Positions 23,960 through 33,132 are shown, counted from the first letter of the stretch. The stretch is 64,000 nucleotides of DNA from Salinimicrobium terrae DSM 17865 (GCF_000424665.1 NZ_AUKI01000016.1:310001-374000); one strand, 5' to 3'. The notes: generated by a model not told the origin, from the sequence alone. Numbers and translations are program-made.

Positions 23960-25114
23960 ATGTTAGCAATGAATTTTCGTGGTCCCCGTAGGGTCCGTGC
24001 CGACCGAGATCGTCCCTTTCCAGAAATAGAACATCCTGAAGATGCAATTGTAAGAGTGCTAAGGAGCTGTATATGTGGCTCTGACATTCACCTGTATAAT
24101 GGTCTTGTGCCCGATACAAGAGTGGGCAGCACCTTCGGACATGAATTTATTGGAGAAGTTGTCGAGCTGGGATCGGCAGTACAAAATCTTAAAATAGGGG
24201 ATAGGGTATCTGTTCCATTTAATATTGCCTGTGGTAAATGTGCTTTTTGTAAACAAGAGGCCTATGCCCTATGCCACGAGGCAAATCCACAAGCAACTGC
24301 TGTGGGAGGGGTATTTGGATATTCCCACACCGCAGGAGGATATAATGGCGGGCAGGCAGAATATGCCAGAGTACCTTATGCCGATGTAGGCCCTACAGTA
24401 ATTCCCGATTGGATGGATCTCGATGACGCTGTATTGCTTACCGATGTGGTACCCACCGGTTACCAAGCTGCAGAAATGGGTGGTATTCAAAAAGGTGATA
24501 CCGTGGTAGTTTTTGGAGCCGGACCTATTGGAATTATGGCTGCAAAATGCTCCTGGCTCTTTGGAGCGGGCAGGGTGATCGTTATTGATGAGCTCGATTA
24601 CCGATTGGAATTTGTAAAGGAATTTGCTCAATGCGAAGTGTATAATTTTAAGTCCCTGGAAGATCCTGTCGTATTTATCAAGAAGATTACAGATTCTTTA
24701 GGAGCCGATGTTTGTATTGACGCAGTAGGAGCAGATGCTTCGGGAAATGCCTGGAATTCTCTACTGGGAAGGAAATTAATGTTACAGGGTGGAAGTACTA
24801 CGGCGCTTCACTGGGCGATTAATGCTGTCAAAAAAGGAGGTATTGTTTCTATTGTAGGGGTGTATGGTCCTATTGATGCATTGGTGCCAATTGGCAATGT
24901 GCTGAACAAAGGAATTACCATAAGGGCAAGCCAGTGTTCTGTGAAAAGACTGGTACCAAGATTGATCGACCACATTAAAAATGGAGTTATTGATCCCAAA
25001 CAAATGATCACTCACAGAATTCCTTTGGAGGAAGTTGCAGAAGGATATCACATTTTCTCCAATAAGCTTGACAATTGTATCAAACCTGTGCTTATCCCAC
25101 CTTCAGCTCAGTAA
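23960..25114 (+). CDS. Zinc-dependent alcohol dehydrogenase (MDR family)
   Basis: The 384-residue medium-chain dehydrogenase has the catalytic zinc ligands in CICGSDIHLYNG and GHEFIGEVVELG, the structural zinc cluster CGKCAFCKQEAYALC, and an NAD(P) loop VVVFGAGPIGIMAAKC near residue 185. The extended C-terminal domain (about 40 residues longer than typical) recalls glutathione-independent formaldehyde dehydrogenase relatives, but the substrate is open. The next gene starts 30 bases later and is probably cotranscribed. Confidence 0.87.
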   Translation: MLAMNFRGPRRVRADRDRPFPEIEHPEDAIVRVLRSCICGSDIHLYNGLVPDTRVGSTFGHEFIGEVVELGSAVQNLKIGDRVSVPFNIACGKCAFCKQEAYALCHEANPQATAVGGVFGYSHTAGGYNGGQAEYARVPYADVGPTVIPDWMDLDDAVLLTDVVPTGYQAAEMGGIQKGDTVVVFGAGPIGIMAAKCSWLFGAGRVIVIDELDYRLEFVKEFAQCEVYNFKSLEDPVVFIKKITDSLGADVCIDAVGADASGNAWNSLLGRKLMLQGGSTTALHWAINAVKKGGIVSIVGVYGPIDALVPIGNVLNKGITIRASQCSVKRLVPRLIDHIKNGVIDPKQMITHRIPLEEVAEGYHIFSNKLDNCIKPVLIPPSAQ

Positions 25115-25143
25115 AAAATATTTAAGAATTAAAAACAGAAGAT

Positions 25144-25662
25144 ATGTCAGACGAAACACGGCCTGCTACTTTCAGAAATGACAGGGGAGGCGACCATAGT
25201 CATATAAAAGGATGGGGAATCGATGCAGATCCTGCAAATGACCCTACTTATCCTATGAAGAGAAGAACAGACGAAGAGATTGAGGGCTATTCATGGGACC
25301 GCCCTGAACAACAACCTGTAGATATAGAAGTGCTTCATTCCATAGAACGACCAAATGTTACTGCCGTTTTTGGCACCTCAGTTCCACCCTCAGGATTAAG
25401 TGGGATGATAAGAAGAGAAGCTTTTAAATATAGTGAGAGCAGTTATGGACACTGGCTGCCTTTGGTGCTGGCAGATAGGATTGGAGAAGTAGAAGGGATT
25501 ATCGATGATCTTAAAAAAGGTCATATCCCTAATTTTTTTGCAGAAAAAGGTTTGAAGTCCGAATGGAAATATAATCGTAAGAACTTTGTCTTAAAATCGG
25601 CTGTCGTGGCAGCTGCACTCGCGGGAGCTTATCTCTACCTGAATCGGGACAAGGAAGATTAA
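25144..25662 (+). CDS. Hypothetical protein with C-terminal membrane helix
   Basis: No family is recognised. The 172-residue product has a hydrophilic, proline- and aspartate-rich N-terminal half (GWGIDADPANDPTYPMKRR) and a middle segment SSYGHWLPLVLADRIGEVEG. One hydrophobic helix near the C-terminus (SAVVAAALAGAYLYL) is followed by a charged tail. It looks like a tail-anchored cytoplasmic protein. It follows the zinc dehydrogenase by 30 bases and ends at a shared bidirectional terminator, so it probably works with that enzyme. Confidence 0.7.
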   Translation: MSDETRPATFRNDRGGDHSHIKGWGIDADPANDPTYPMKRRTDEEIEGYSWDRPEQQPVDIEVLHSIERPNVTAVFGTSVPPSGLSGMIRREAFKYSESSYGHWLPLVLADRIGEVEGIIDDLKKGHIPNFFAEKGLKSEWKYNRKNFVLKSAVVAAALAGAYLYLNRDKED

Positions 25663-25681
25663 TATCAATTATATTATTAAT

Positions 25682-25710
25682 AAAAATCCCGGTTTGATCC
25701 GGGATTTTTA
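25682..25710. terminator. Bidirectional terminator
   Basis: AAAAATCCCGG ... CCGGGATTTTT makes an 11-bp stem with a 6-base loop and A/T tracts on both sides. It lies between the convergent 172-residue gene and thrC. Confidence 0.85.
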
Positions 25711-25721
25711 TTTTAAAAGAA

Positions 25722-25746
25722 GTTGTAAAAATAGCATTTTTGACAC
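25722..25746 (-). repeat. Dispersed palindromic repeat, copy 2
   Basis: GTAAAAATAGCATTTTTGAC with a terminal AC is almost the perfect palindromic form seen at 54243. It starts 32 bases after the thrC stop codon on the minus strand. Confidence 0.6.
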
Positions 25747-25778
25747 CATACCATAAAAGGTGCTTCTGCGGTTTCCGG

Positions 25779-27074
25779 CTAATCCCTGAGGAAACTCTTT
25801 AACTGGTCATAATTGCTTATCTCTATTGATCTTTTTTCTTTTTGATTTAAATTTTCGATTTCCGGCGGCAGCTGAATTTTTTTATTAAGGACAGCTTCAA
25901 CTGTTTCAAGAAATTTGACTGGATGAGCTGTTTCAAGAAAGACTCCGAAATAGTCGTCATGCTTTTCCAGAAATTTTTTGAGTCCTAAATAACCTACAGC
26001 ACCGTGTGGATCTAAAATATACCCGGTTTTATCATGCACATCTTTTATAGCTTCTCTGGTGTGTCCATCGCTGAAACTATAAGATGATAAGCTCTTCTGA
26101 AGATCACTAAAATTGTTGCTGAAAATTTCTAAAACCCGAATAAAATTGCTTGGATCACCAACATCCATAGCATTAGAAATGGTTTGAACGCTGGTTGCCG
26201 GCTCATATTTCTGAGTTTTCAGGAAACGCGTTACCACGTCATTCTCATTATTAGCGGCTACAAAATGGTGAATCGGGAGACCCATTTCTTTAGCCAGGAG
26301 TCCGGCGCAAATATTTCCGAAGTTGCCACTGGGTACCGAAAATACTAATTTTTGATCTTCCTTTTTCACTTGTTGGTATGCAAGAAAGTAGTAAAACATC
26401 TGCGGCAACCAGCGCGCTACATTGATAGAATTTGCAGAAGTAAGTTTCCTTTGCCGGGTAATTTCAGGATCCAAAAATGCCGTTTTTACCATTGTTTGAC
26501 AATCATCAAACGAACCATCCACTTCTAATGCCTTGATATTTTGTCCGAGCGTTGTAAGTTGTTTCTCCTGGATCTCACTCACTTTGCCTTTCGGATACAG
26601 GATAACCACATCAATACCTTCCACTCCTAAAAATCCTCGGGCCACGGCACCTCCCGTGTCGCCGGAAGTCGCTACCAGAACAGTCACTTTTGGAATATTA
26701 CCCTTTTTAATAAAGTATCCTAGAGTGCCCGCCATAAATCTTGCTCCCACATCCTTAAATGCTAAAGTAGGGCCATGGAACAGCTCCAGAACTGCTAAAT
26801 TCTCTTCTATTTTTTTTACTGGAAATTCGAAATCCAGGGTTTGTTTTATGATCTTTTCTAACTCGGACGGTGGAATTTCATCTCCTACATAGGGGCTAAT
26901 GGCTTCCATTGCGATTTCCGTTTTTAGCAGGGAAGAAATTTGTTCAAAGAACTGCTTTGGCAATTTCTTTACTTCCTGAGGAAAATAGAGACCTCTGTCT
27001 GGCCCCAGACCATTAAGAACTGCATTTTCAAAATTTGAAGTATGACTTCTATCGTTTAAACTGAAATATTTCAT
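25779..27074 (-). CDS. thrC: Threonine synthase
   Basis: A 431-residue PLP enzyme converting O-phosphohomoserine to threonine. It opens MKYFSLNDRS and has LFHGPTLAFKDVGARF with the PLP lysine Lys107. VATSGDTGGAVARGF is the phosphate/PLP loop near residue 135, and SVPSGNFGNICAG is near residue 245. Its ATG overlaps the thrB stop by 4 bases (27071-27074), so translation is coupled. It is the last gene of the thrABC operon. Confidence 0.94.
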   Translation of the reverse strand: MKYFSLNDRSHTSNFENAVLNGLGPDRGLYFPQEVKKLPKQFFEQISSLLKTEIAMEAISPYVGDEIPPSELEKIIKQTLDFEFPVKKIEENLAVLELFHGPTLAFKDVGARFMAGTLGYFIKKGNIPKVTVLVATSGDTGGAVARGFLGVEGIDVVILYPKGKVSEIQEKQLTTLGQNIKALEVDGSFDDCQTMVKTAFLDPEITRQRKLTSANSINVARWLPQMFYYFLAYQQVKKEDQKLVFSVPSGNFGNICAGLLAKEMGLPIHHFVAANNENDVVTRFLKTQKYEPATSVQTISNAMDVGDPSNFIRVLEIFSNNFSDLQKSLSSYSFSDGHTREAIKDVHDKTGYILDPHGAVGYLGLKKFLEKHDDYFGVFLETAHPVKFLETVEAVLNKKIQLPPEIENLNQKEKRSIEISNYDQLKSFLRD

Positions 27075-27994
27075 TGGATAACTTTTACGCCTTCATTCCC
27101 TATTTTAGAGAGGTGAAGATCAAAATCAATTTCTTTTTCCTGGTAGAACTTTTGAATAGATTGCCTTACATTTTCTGCTGAAATTTCGCCTTTACACAGT
27201 GCGAAAACTGAAGGCCCCGAGCCCGATATGCCAAATCCCAGTGCCCCGCTTTCCCGCGCAATTTTTTTCAGTTCGTCAAAAAACGGGATTAAGATTGAGC
27301 GCACAGGTTCTACAATTTCATCTTGAAGACTTCTGCCGAGAAGATCGTAGTCATTGGTATATAATGCGCTCACGAGTGCACCTAAATTTCCCCATTGATT
27401 TATTGCTTTTTGAAGACTTATACTCTGTTTGATAATGGAGCGGGAGTCTTTTGTTCTTACTTCGATCAAAGGATGCAGAATGACCATCCGAAGATCCGGA
27501 GGGTTGGGTAAAGACAAAACTTCCAGGGGCTGGTAACTTTTTATAAGACTAAATCCACCTAAAAGTGCAGGCGCTACATTATCTGCATGTGCATTTCCAC
27601 TTGCCAATAGTTCCCCTTGCATGGCAAAAGGAAGCAATTCGAGGGGAGAAAATGGTTCGCCCAGGAGTTTATTGGCAGCAAAAACAGCTCCAGCCGAACT
27701 TGCTGCACTACTGCCAATTCCGCTTCCCGATTTTATTTTCTTGTAGATCTCCATATCAAAACCCTGTTCAGATTTCAATTCCTTCAGGAGCGCGCGAACG
27801 GCCACTCCTGCAACGTTTTTATCCGTTTCCATTGGAAGATCCTGTCCGGTAATTTTGGTGATCTTAATCTCTCCGGAAGAATTTTTCCGAAGCAGCATTT
27901 CATCACCTACAGATTCCAGGCAACAGCCTAAAACATCAAATCCGCAGGATAAGTTTGCAACAGTTGCCGGAGCAAATATTTTTATCTCCTCCAT
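27071..27994 (-). CDS. thrB: Homoserine kinase
   Basis: The 307-residue GHMP kinase begins with FAPATVANLSCGFDVLGCCL, the homoserine-kinase version of motif 1. The ATP loop is SGSGIGSSAASSAGAVFAAN near residue 90-105, and ALGFGISGSGPSVFALCKG near residue 250 is motif 3. It phosphorylates homoserine. Its ATG lies 3 bases after the thrA stop, and its end overlaps thrC by 4 bases. Confidence 0.94.
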   Translation of the reverse strand: MEEIKIFAPATVANLSCGFDVLGCCLESVGDEMLLRKNSSGEIKITKITGQDLPMETDKNVAGVAVRALLKELKSEQGFDMEIYKKIKSGSGIGSSAASSAGAVFAANKLLGEPFSPLELLPFAMQGELLASGNAHADNVAPALLGGFSLIKSYQPLEVLSLPNPPDLRMVILHPLIEVRTKDSRSIIKQSISLQKAINQWGNLGALVSALYTNDYDLLGRSLQDEIVEPVRSILIPFFDELKKIARESGALGFGISGSGPSVFALCKGEISAENVRQSIQKFYQEKEIDFDLHLSKIGNEGVKVIQ

Positions 27995-27997
27995 GAT

Positions 27998-30445
27998 TTA
28001 TTTTTTTCCGATCCTAATGATATCGGCGAATATTCCGGAGGCAGTTACATCTGCACCGGCACCTGCTCCTTTTACGATCAATGGCTGCTGGCTGTAGCGA
28101 TCTGTAAAGAAAAGAACGATGTTGTCACTTCCGCTTAAATTATAGAAAGGATGTTCGGGTCCAACTTCCTGCAGTCCCACAGTGGCGACACCATTTTCTA
28201 GTTGAGCAACATATTTTAGCTGGGCATTATTTTTTGCAGCACTTTCATAGATCTCTTTAAATTTTGGCTCATCCTTCTTAAGCACCTCAAAAAATTCTTC
28301 GTTTGTGGCCGTGTCCAAACTTTCTTTAGAGAGGAAACTTTCATTACTGATGTCTTCAAGTTCCATCTGCAATCCGCTTTCACGGGAAAGGATTAATATT
28401 TTCCTGGCAACATCAACTCCGCTGAGGTCAATCTTCGGATCGGGTTCGGTATAACCTTCTTTCATGGCTTGTTCAACTACTTTATAAAAAGGTTCGCTCG
28501 CATCGTAATTGTTGAATACAAAATTGAGACTTCCGGAAAGTACTGCCTGGATTTTGGTGACGCGATCTCCGGAAGCTACCAGGTTCTTGAGCGTGTCAAT
28601 AATGGGAAGCCCTGCTCCAACATTTGTCTCATATAAAAATGAGGCTCCATACTCCCTCGACAAATTCTGAAGTTTTGAATATCCTGTAAATTCTTGTGAG
28701 CACGCAATTTTGTTACAGGTTACTACTGCAATGGAATTCGCCAGGTACTTGTCGTATAAAGATGAGATATCCGGACTGGCTGTGTTATCAACAAAGATGC
28801 TGTTGCGAAGATTCAGTTCTTTAACCTTCTCTAAAAAGCCTTTTTTACTCGCTTCTTCCCCATTTTCAATCGAAGTTTTCCAGTTCTCGAGGTCCAGACC
28901 GTTCTCGTCAAAAACCATCTTTCGGGAGTTTGACAAACCGATAATCCTCACCTTGAGCCGGAGCTTTTCTAATAAATATTGTTCCTGGTTTTTTAATTGG
29001 TTCAGCAGCTTACTGCCAACATTACCAACTCCGGTGATAAATAAATTCAGTTCTTTAGAAGGAACTTCAAAAAATTGTTCATGTAATACATTTAGTGCTT
29101 TTGTCACATCTTTTTTAGCAATTACCGCCGATATATTACGCTCTGAAGAACCTTGTGCAATGGCTCTAATGTTAATATTATTATTACCCAAAGCGCTAAA
29201 CATTTTACCACTCAGGCCGTGATGACTTTTCATGCGGTCGCCTACAAGTGCGACTATAGCAACATTATCTTCAATTTCAATTGTCCTAATCCTTTGGTTT
29301 TGAATATCAAGATCAAAAGCTTCATTAAGTGCATTTTTTGCTGCCTGTGCCTCATCTCTTTTTACGGCAATACAAATACTGTGCTCAGAAGAGGCCTGGG
29401 TGATCAAAACAACATTGATGTTTTCTTGGAACAGCACTTCAAAACAACGTTTTGAAAATCCAGGAATTCCAACCATCCCGCTCCCTTCAATATTGATTAA
29501 GTTTATAGAATCAATATGTGTGATGCCGGTCACCCATCGAAAGTTTTCTTTACTTCCTTTGGATATCACGGTTCCGGTTTCTTCGGGTTTAAAGGTGTTC
29601 TTAATATTAATCTGGATTTGTTTTTCCAAAAGAGGCTGAAGGGTTGGAGGATATAAAACTTTTGCACCAAAAGTTGAAAGTTCCATGGCTTCCTCGTAAG
29701 AAATATTTTTTAAAGAATAAGCCTGCGGAACTATCTTAGGATTAGCTGTATACATACCGTCGACATCTGTGTACACCAGGAGAGATTTTGCATCCAGTGC
29801 GCCGGCAAAAATGGCTGCAGTAAAGTCAGACCCGCCACGTCCTAAAGTGCTGGGTACTCCTTCTTCATTTCGGGCTATAAAACCGGGAGCGACAAACAGT
29901 TTGGATTTATTTTGTGCGAAGAAATTTGTAATGTTCTCATACGTCTTCTTATAATTCACCTGAATTTTTTCATTGAGGTTTTTGCAAACGATCAGGTCCC
30001 TGGTATCTACAAATTGGACTTCGTCGCCAAGACTTCTGAAGTATGCTGCAATAATTACAGATGATAAGATCTCCCCAAATCCCGATATGACGTGCCGGGT
30101 TCGATCCGAAAGCTCATTTAGAAGATAAATTCCTTCGTAGAGTGTCTCCAGGCGATTAAATTCATTTTTTACTCTACTTAAAATGCCGCTTTGATCTTTT
30201 ACGGGGATAAGTTCTTTTACAGCATTGAGATGCCTTTTTTCATTTTTTTCGAGCAGATCTTTATAAGTAGGATCTTCATTTGCGGCAAGTTCAGCCATCT
30301 GTAAGAGCTCATTGGTAACTCCTCCAAAAGCTGAAAATACGACTATAGTATTATTTGACTGGGCGTTTTGCTGAACAATTTTTGCGACGAGTTTTATATT
30401 TTCTGGAGAGGCAACAGATGAGCCCCCGAATTTCAGGATATTCAT
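27998..30445 (-). CDS. thrA: Bifunctional aspartokinase/homoserine dehydrogenase
   Basis: The 815-residue fusion has an aspartokinase domain (MNILKFGGSSVASPENIK at the start, GRGGSDFTAAIFAG near residue 200) and two ACT-type regulatory segments at about 310-450. A homoserine dehydrogenase domain follows from about residue 462 (LFITGVGNVGSKLL as the NAD(P) motif; VLSGSLNFVFNNY and GVDVARKILILSRE further on). It catalyses the first and third steps of the aspartate family pathway and is usually inhibited by threonine. It heads thrABC. An upstream Thr/Ile/Met-rich small ORF (30527-30622) suggests regulation by attenuation. Confidence 0.94.
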   Translation of the reverse strand: MNILKFGGSSVASPENIKLVAKIVQQNAQSNNTIVVFSAFGGVTNELLQMAELAANEDPTYKDLLEKNEKRHLNAVKELIPVKDQSGILSRVKNEFNRLETLYEGIYLLNELSDRTRHVISGFGEILSSVIIAAYFRSLGDEVQFVDTRDLIVCKNLNEKIQVNYKKTYENITNFFAQNKSKLFVAPGFIARNEEGVPSTLGRGGSDFTAAIFAGALDAKSLLVYTDVDGMYTANPKIVPQAYSLKNISYEEAMELSTFGAKVLYPPTLQPLLEKQIQINIKNTFKPEETGTVISKGSKENFRWVTGITHIDSINLINIEGSGMVGIPGFSKRCFEVLFQENINVVLITQASSEHSICIAVKRDEAQAAKNALNEAFDLDIQNQRIRTIEIEDNVAIVALVGDRMKSHHGLSGKMFSALGNNNINIRAIAQGSSERNISAVIAKKDVTKALNVLHEQFFEVPSKELNLFITGVGNVGSKLLNQLKNQEQYLLEKLRLKVRIIGLSNSRKMVFDENGLDLENWKTSIENGEEASKKGFLEKVKELNLRNSIFVDNTASPDISSLYDKYLANSIAVVTCNKIACSQEFTGYSKLQNLSREYGASFLYETNVGAGLPIIDTLKNLVASGDRVTKIQAVLSGSLNFVFNNYDASEPFYKVVEQAMKEGYTEPDPKIDLSGVDVARKILILSRESGLQMELEDISNESFLSKESLDTATNEEFFEVLKKDEPKFKEIYESAAKNNAQLKYVAQLENGVATVGLQEVGPEHPFYNLSGSDNIVLFFTDRYSQQPLIVKGAGAGADVTASGIFADIIRIGKK

Positions 30446-30480
30446 ATAATTGGTTTTTGGATAGTAAATGATTTTTGTGT

Positions 30481-30496
30481 CTTGTAGAAATACAAG
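30481..30496 (-). promoter_or_regulatory. Hairpin between leader ORF and thrA
   Basis: CTTGTA-GAAA-TACAAG is a perfect 6-bp stem. The ten bases TTGTAGAAAT inside it recur at 30547-30556 within the leader ORF, so the leader copy could compete for one arm. No T tract follows on the thrA strand, so it is not a standard intrinsic terminator. Confidence 0.5.
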
Positions 30497-30526
30497 AGGA
30501 TATGCGGACGGAATTATATTAGCTCT

Positions 30527-30622
30527 CTACCCCAAAGGGGTAATCATTGTAGAAATAATCATCGTAGCAGCAGCCCCTAATGTAGAAGTAGTAATATTAA
30601 ATATGGACTGTTGGTTGTTCAT
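30527..30622 (-). CDS. Candidate thr operon leader peptide, 31 aa
   Basis: Minus-strand ATG at 30620-30622 opens a 31-codon frame ending TAG at 30527-30529, 81 bases before thrA. The peptide starts MNNQQSIFN and continues ITTSTLGAAATMIISTMITP, then LG. It contains six Thr, five Ile and two internal Met, all products of the pathway that thrA starts. That matches the logic of thr leader peptides in gammaproteobacteria, where ribosome stalling at scarce codons relieves attenuation. The last codons fold into TACCCC-AAA-GGGGTA (30528-30542). No RBS is obvious, as is common in this phylum. Confidence 0.65.
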   Translation of the reverse strand: MNNQQSIFNITTSTLGAAATMIISTMITPLG

Positions 30623-30973
30623 GTACGATTAACTACTGGTGAATATATTCATTATTGTTAATAAATGAAACAAAAACCAAAATTTTTTGAACAAAAATTA
30701 GAAATTTTGTTTTCCATTAGCCTTTTTTAAGGACCAAATCTATAGTAAGTACAGCTTTCGATTATAGAAACAGTTTGCTCTTGATTCCTGAAAGCTTTAT
30801 TTGATTCCGCGTTCTTGCCGGATTTGTCATAGCAGGAAAATGAGGGTAATATTAAATAGGATAGACTACTAAGGAAATACTAATTAAGCTTTTCATAAGT
30901 GTATTTAGTATAGCCTTAACGGAGATTTCATTCTTAACCGCCTACTTTGCTTGAAACAAAAAAATAAAAAATT
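30623..30973. other. Intergenic region between thr leader and lipoprotein gene
   Basis: AT-rich spacer between divergent units. I see no gene. It must hold the thr promoter on the minus strand and the lipoprotein promoter on the plus strand; CTACTTTGC at 30942-30950 is a near-match to the -7 box (one N short) for the plus-strand gene at 30974. No clear -7 box was found for the thr side. Confidence 0.4.
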
Positions 30974-31783
30974 ATGAAATTGAAAAGATTTTACCTTTTA
31001 ATGTTGCCAATGATCCTAAGTCTTGGATTAGTGGCCTGTAGTGACGATGATGACAACGTAGACCCGGTAATTCCGCCCTCAGGTAGTATAATGGTAGATG
31101 ATGACCTGATGCTACAGGATGGCACATTGACTATAAATTCTGTTAGCATGAGTGATGCGGGATGGGTAGTAATTCACCGAGACAACGATGGAGCTCCCAT
31201 GGTTCCTGAAATTATTTCTGTACCAATGATGGTAGAGGAAGGTACAACTGCAAATGTGGTGATTGAACTTGAAGATGGAGAAGTAGTCCAGGACGGAGAA
31301 ACTCTTTGGGTGATGCTGCACACGGACGACGGACAAATTGGAGTTTATGAATTTAATGGAACTAATGGTTTGGATGCTCCTATAATGAATGAAGCAGGAA
31401 ATATTGTAACTGAATCTTTTACCGTTACAGTAGATATGCTTACAGTTAGTGATCAGGCTCTTATAGATAATAGTATAACTGTTCAAAATGTTAACCTTGA
31501 CATGGACGGATGGGTTGTGATTCATGCTTCTAATGAAGCCGGTGACGGACCAATGGTGCCTGAAATTATTTCTGAACCTGAATATGTAGAAGCCGGAAGT
31601 AATTCAGATGTTGTTGTAACTTTTTCCGAGGATGCTAATGTTTCTGCAGGAGATACTGTTTGGGTAATGTTACATGAAGATACCGGAACTGAAGGTGTTT
31701 ATGAATTTGACGGTAGTAACGGCCTGGATCTTCCTATAAGTGATGAGGACGGGGTAGTTGTTGTTCCTGTTACTCTTCAATAG
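30974..31783 (+). CDS. Lipoprotein with two DUF7282-like repeats
   Basis: The 269-residue protein has a lipoprotein signal (LGLVACSDDDD, lipid-modified Cys near residue 22; the acidic residues after it suggest surface export in Bacteroidota). Two copies of one domain follow, roughly residues 38-145 and 150-269. Each has GWVVIH, then MVPEIIS, WVMLH, GVYEF and NGLD at matching spacing. This is the DUF7282 pattern, best known from haloarchaeal surface proteins. The protein is strongly acidic. Function unknown. A terminator follows at 31803. Confidence 0.85.
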   Translation: MKLKRFYLLMLPMILSLGLVACSDDDDNVDPVIPPSGSIMVDDDLMLQDGTLTINSVSMSDAGWVVIHRDNDGAPMVPEIISVPMMVEEGTTANVVIELEDGEVVQDGETLWVMLHTDDGQIGVYEFNGTNGLDAPIMNEAGNIVTESFTVTVDMLTVSDQALIDNSITVQNVNLDMDGWVVIHASNEAGDGPMVPEIISEPEYVEAGSNSDVVVTFSEDANVSAGDTVWVMLHEDTGTEGVYEFDGSNGLDLPISDEDGVVVVPVTLQ

Positions 31784-31802
31784 TTAAAATTGAAAATAAA
31801 AT

Positions 31803-31837
31803 AAAAAAAGGGCTGCCGATTTGGCAGCCCTTTTTTT
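31803..31837 (+). terminator. Rho-independent terminator
   Basis: GGGCTGCC-gattt-GGCAGCCC forms an 8-bp stem, flanked by an A run and followed by seven T, 26 bases after the lipoprotein stop codon. Confidence 0.9.
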
Positions 31838-32014
31838 ATTTTACTCAACATCACTTCCAATGCCCGATTCTTTCGATAGGCAGATCCCCGGCTGAGTAAA
31901 TTCATGTGTGAAAATTAAATCATTGCATAAAGATTGAAGGTGGTGGCCTTTTCTTCACCTTTTTTGATAATTATTGTAAGCTAATCTTTGTATTTTAACC
32001 TGCACAAGTAGTGT

Positions 32015-33109
32015 ATGATGCGATTAACAAAACCCACTTTATTACTGGATCAGAATATCTGTAAAAGGAATATTAGAAAGATGGCCGATAAGGCTAAAAA
32101 AAGCCATGTAGAGCTGATCCCTCATTTCAAAACCCATCAATCGGCGACGGTAGGAGAATGGTTCCGGGAGAAGGGAGTGAAAGCAATTACAGTAACTTCA
32201 GTAAAAATGGCCGAATATTTTGCCGGCTATGGATGGAATGATATTACTATCGCATTTCCCACAAACATTCTGGAAATTGAAAAAATTAATAAGCTTGCAG
32301 AACGGATTGATCTGAAAATTTTTGTGAATAGTGAAGAGACAGCTGTCCTACTAAAGACTGAGTTAAATACTTCGGTGAAATTTTACATAGAAGTAGATGT
32401 CGGAGATGGACGGTCTGGAATAAATGCTGAAAATTCCTCAGCAATTTCTAAGATCCTGGAGGTGACTAGGGGTTCTAACTTACTTTTTTTAGGTTTCTAT
32501 ACTCATGCCGGCCACACCTATAATGCCTCTTCGCCACAGGAAGTTGTGAAAATTGCAGAAAAAGTAAATGAAAAACTAAGGTCTCTAAAAAGACATTTCA
32601 GGAAGGAATTTCCTCACCTCAAAATTGGTCTGGGGGATACGCCCTCCTGTAGTATACATGAAGACTTTGAAGGTATCGACAGTATTCATCCGGGGAATTT
32701 TGTGTACTACGATATTGTTCAGCATAGAATTGGTGCCAGTGCTATTGATGAGATTGCCATATGTCTGGCTGTACCTGTTGTGGCAGTACATCCCGAAAGA
32801 AATGAGGTTGTGGTTCACAGCGGCTGGGTGCATCAGGGGAAAGATTCACTTATTGATTCAGAGGGGAAAGCTTTCTATGGGCTGATAGTTCATTTAACAG
32901 AGAATAATTGGTCAGCTCCCATTCCCGGGGCGCAGGTAAGTAAAATTTCCCAGGAACATGGCGTGTTTAACCTGCCGGGGGATGTTATGAACGACATAAA
33001 AGTAGGAGATGTGCTGGGGATCCTGCCGGTACATGCCTGTGCCACTGCTGTAATGATGGGTGAAATTTATACGCTGGAGGGAGAGAGATTGACAATGATG
33101 CCTCGATAA
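32015..33109 (+). CDS. D-threonine aldolase/D-serine dehydratase-like PLP enzyme
   Basis: A 364-residue fold-type III PLP protein (alanine racemase N-terminal domain plus D-serine-dehydratase-like C-terminal domain). LIPHFKTHQS near residue 35-44 carries the PLP lysine, and FYTHAGHTYNAS is mid-barrel. HACATAVMMGEIYTLEG near the C-terminus holds the His and Cys expected to bind a metal. It would act on D-threonine or a related D-3-hydroxyamino acid; the exact substrate is not set by sequence. It is single and convergent with the DUF418 gene. Confidence 0.86.
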   Translation: MMRLTKPTLLLDQNICKRNIRKMADKAKKSHVELIPHFKTHQSATVGEWFREKGVKAITVTSVKMAEYFAGYGWNDITIAFPTNILEIEKINKLAERIDLKIFVNSEETAVLLKTELNTSVKFYIEVDVGDGRSGINAENSSAISKILEVTRGSNLLFLGFYTHAGHTYNASSPQEVVKIAEKVNEKLRSLKRHFRKEFPHLKIGLGDTPSCSIHEDFEGIDSIHPGNFVYYDIVQHRIGASAIDEIAICLAVPVVAVHPERNEVVVHSGWVHQGKDSLIDSEGKAFYGLIVHLTENNWSAPIPGAQVSKISQEHGVFNLPGDVMNDIKVGDVLGILPVHACATAVMMGEIYTLEGERLTMMPR

Positions 33110-33132
33110 TGCAATTGTTTTTTAATTCTAAA

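Noticed and set aside
26465-26492. CCAAAAATGCCGTTTTTACC inside thrC as another palindrome copy
   Set aside because: It encodes a stretch (MVKTAFLD) that I regard as conserved in threonine synthases, so the resemblance is probably chance.
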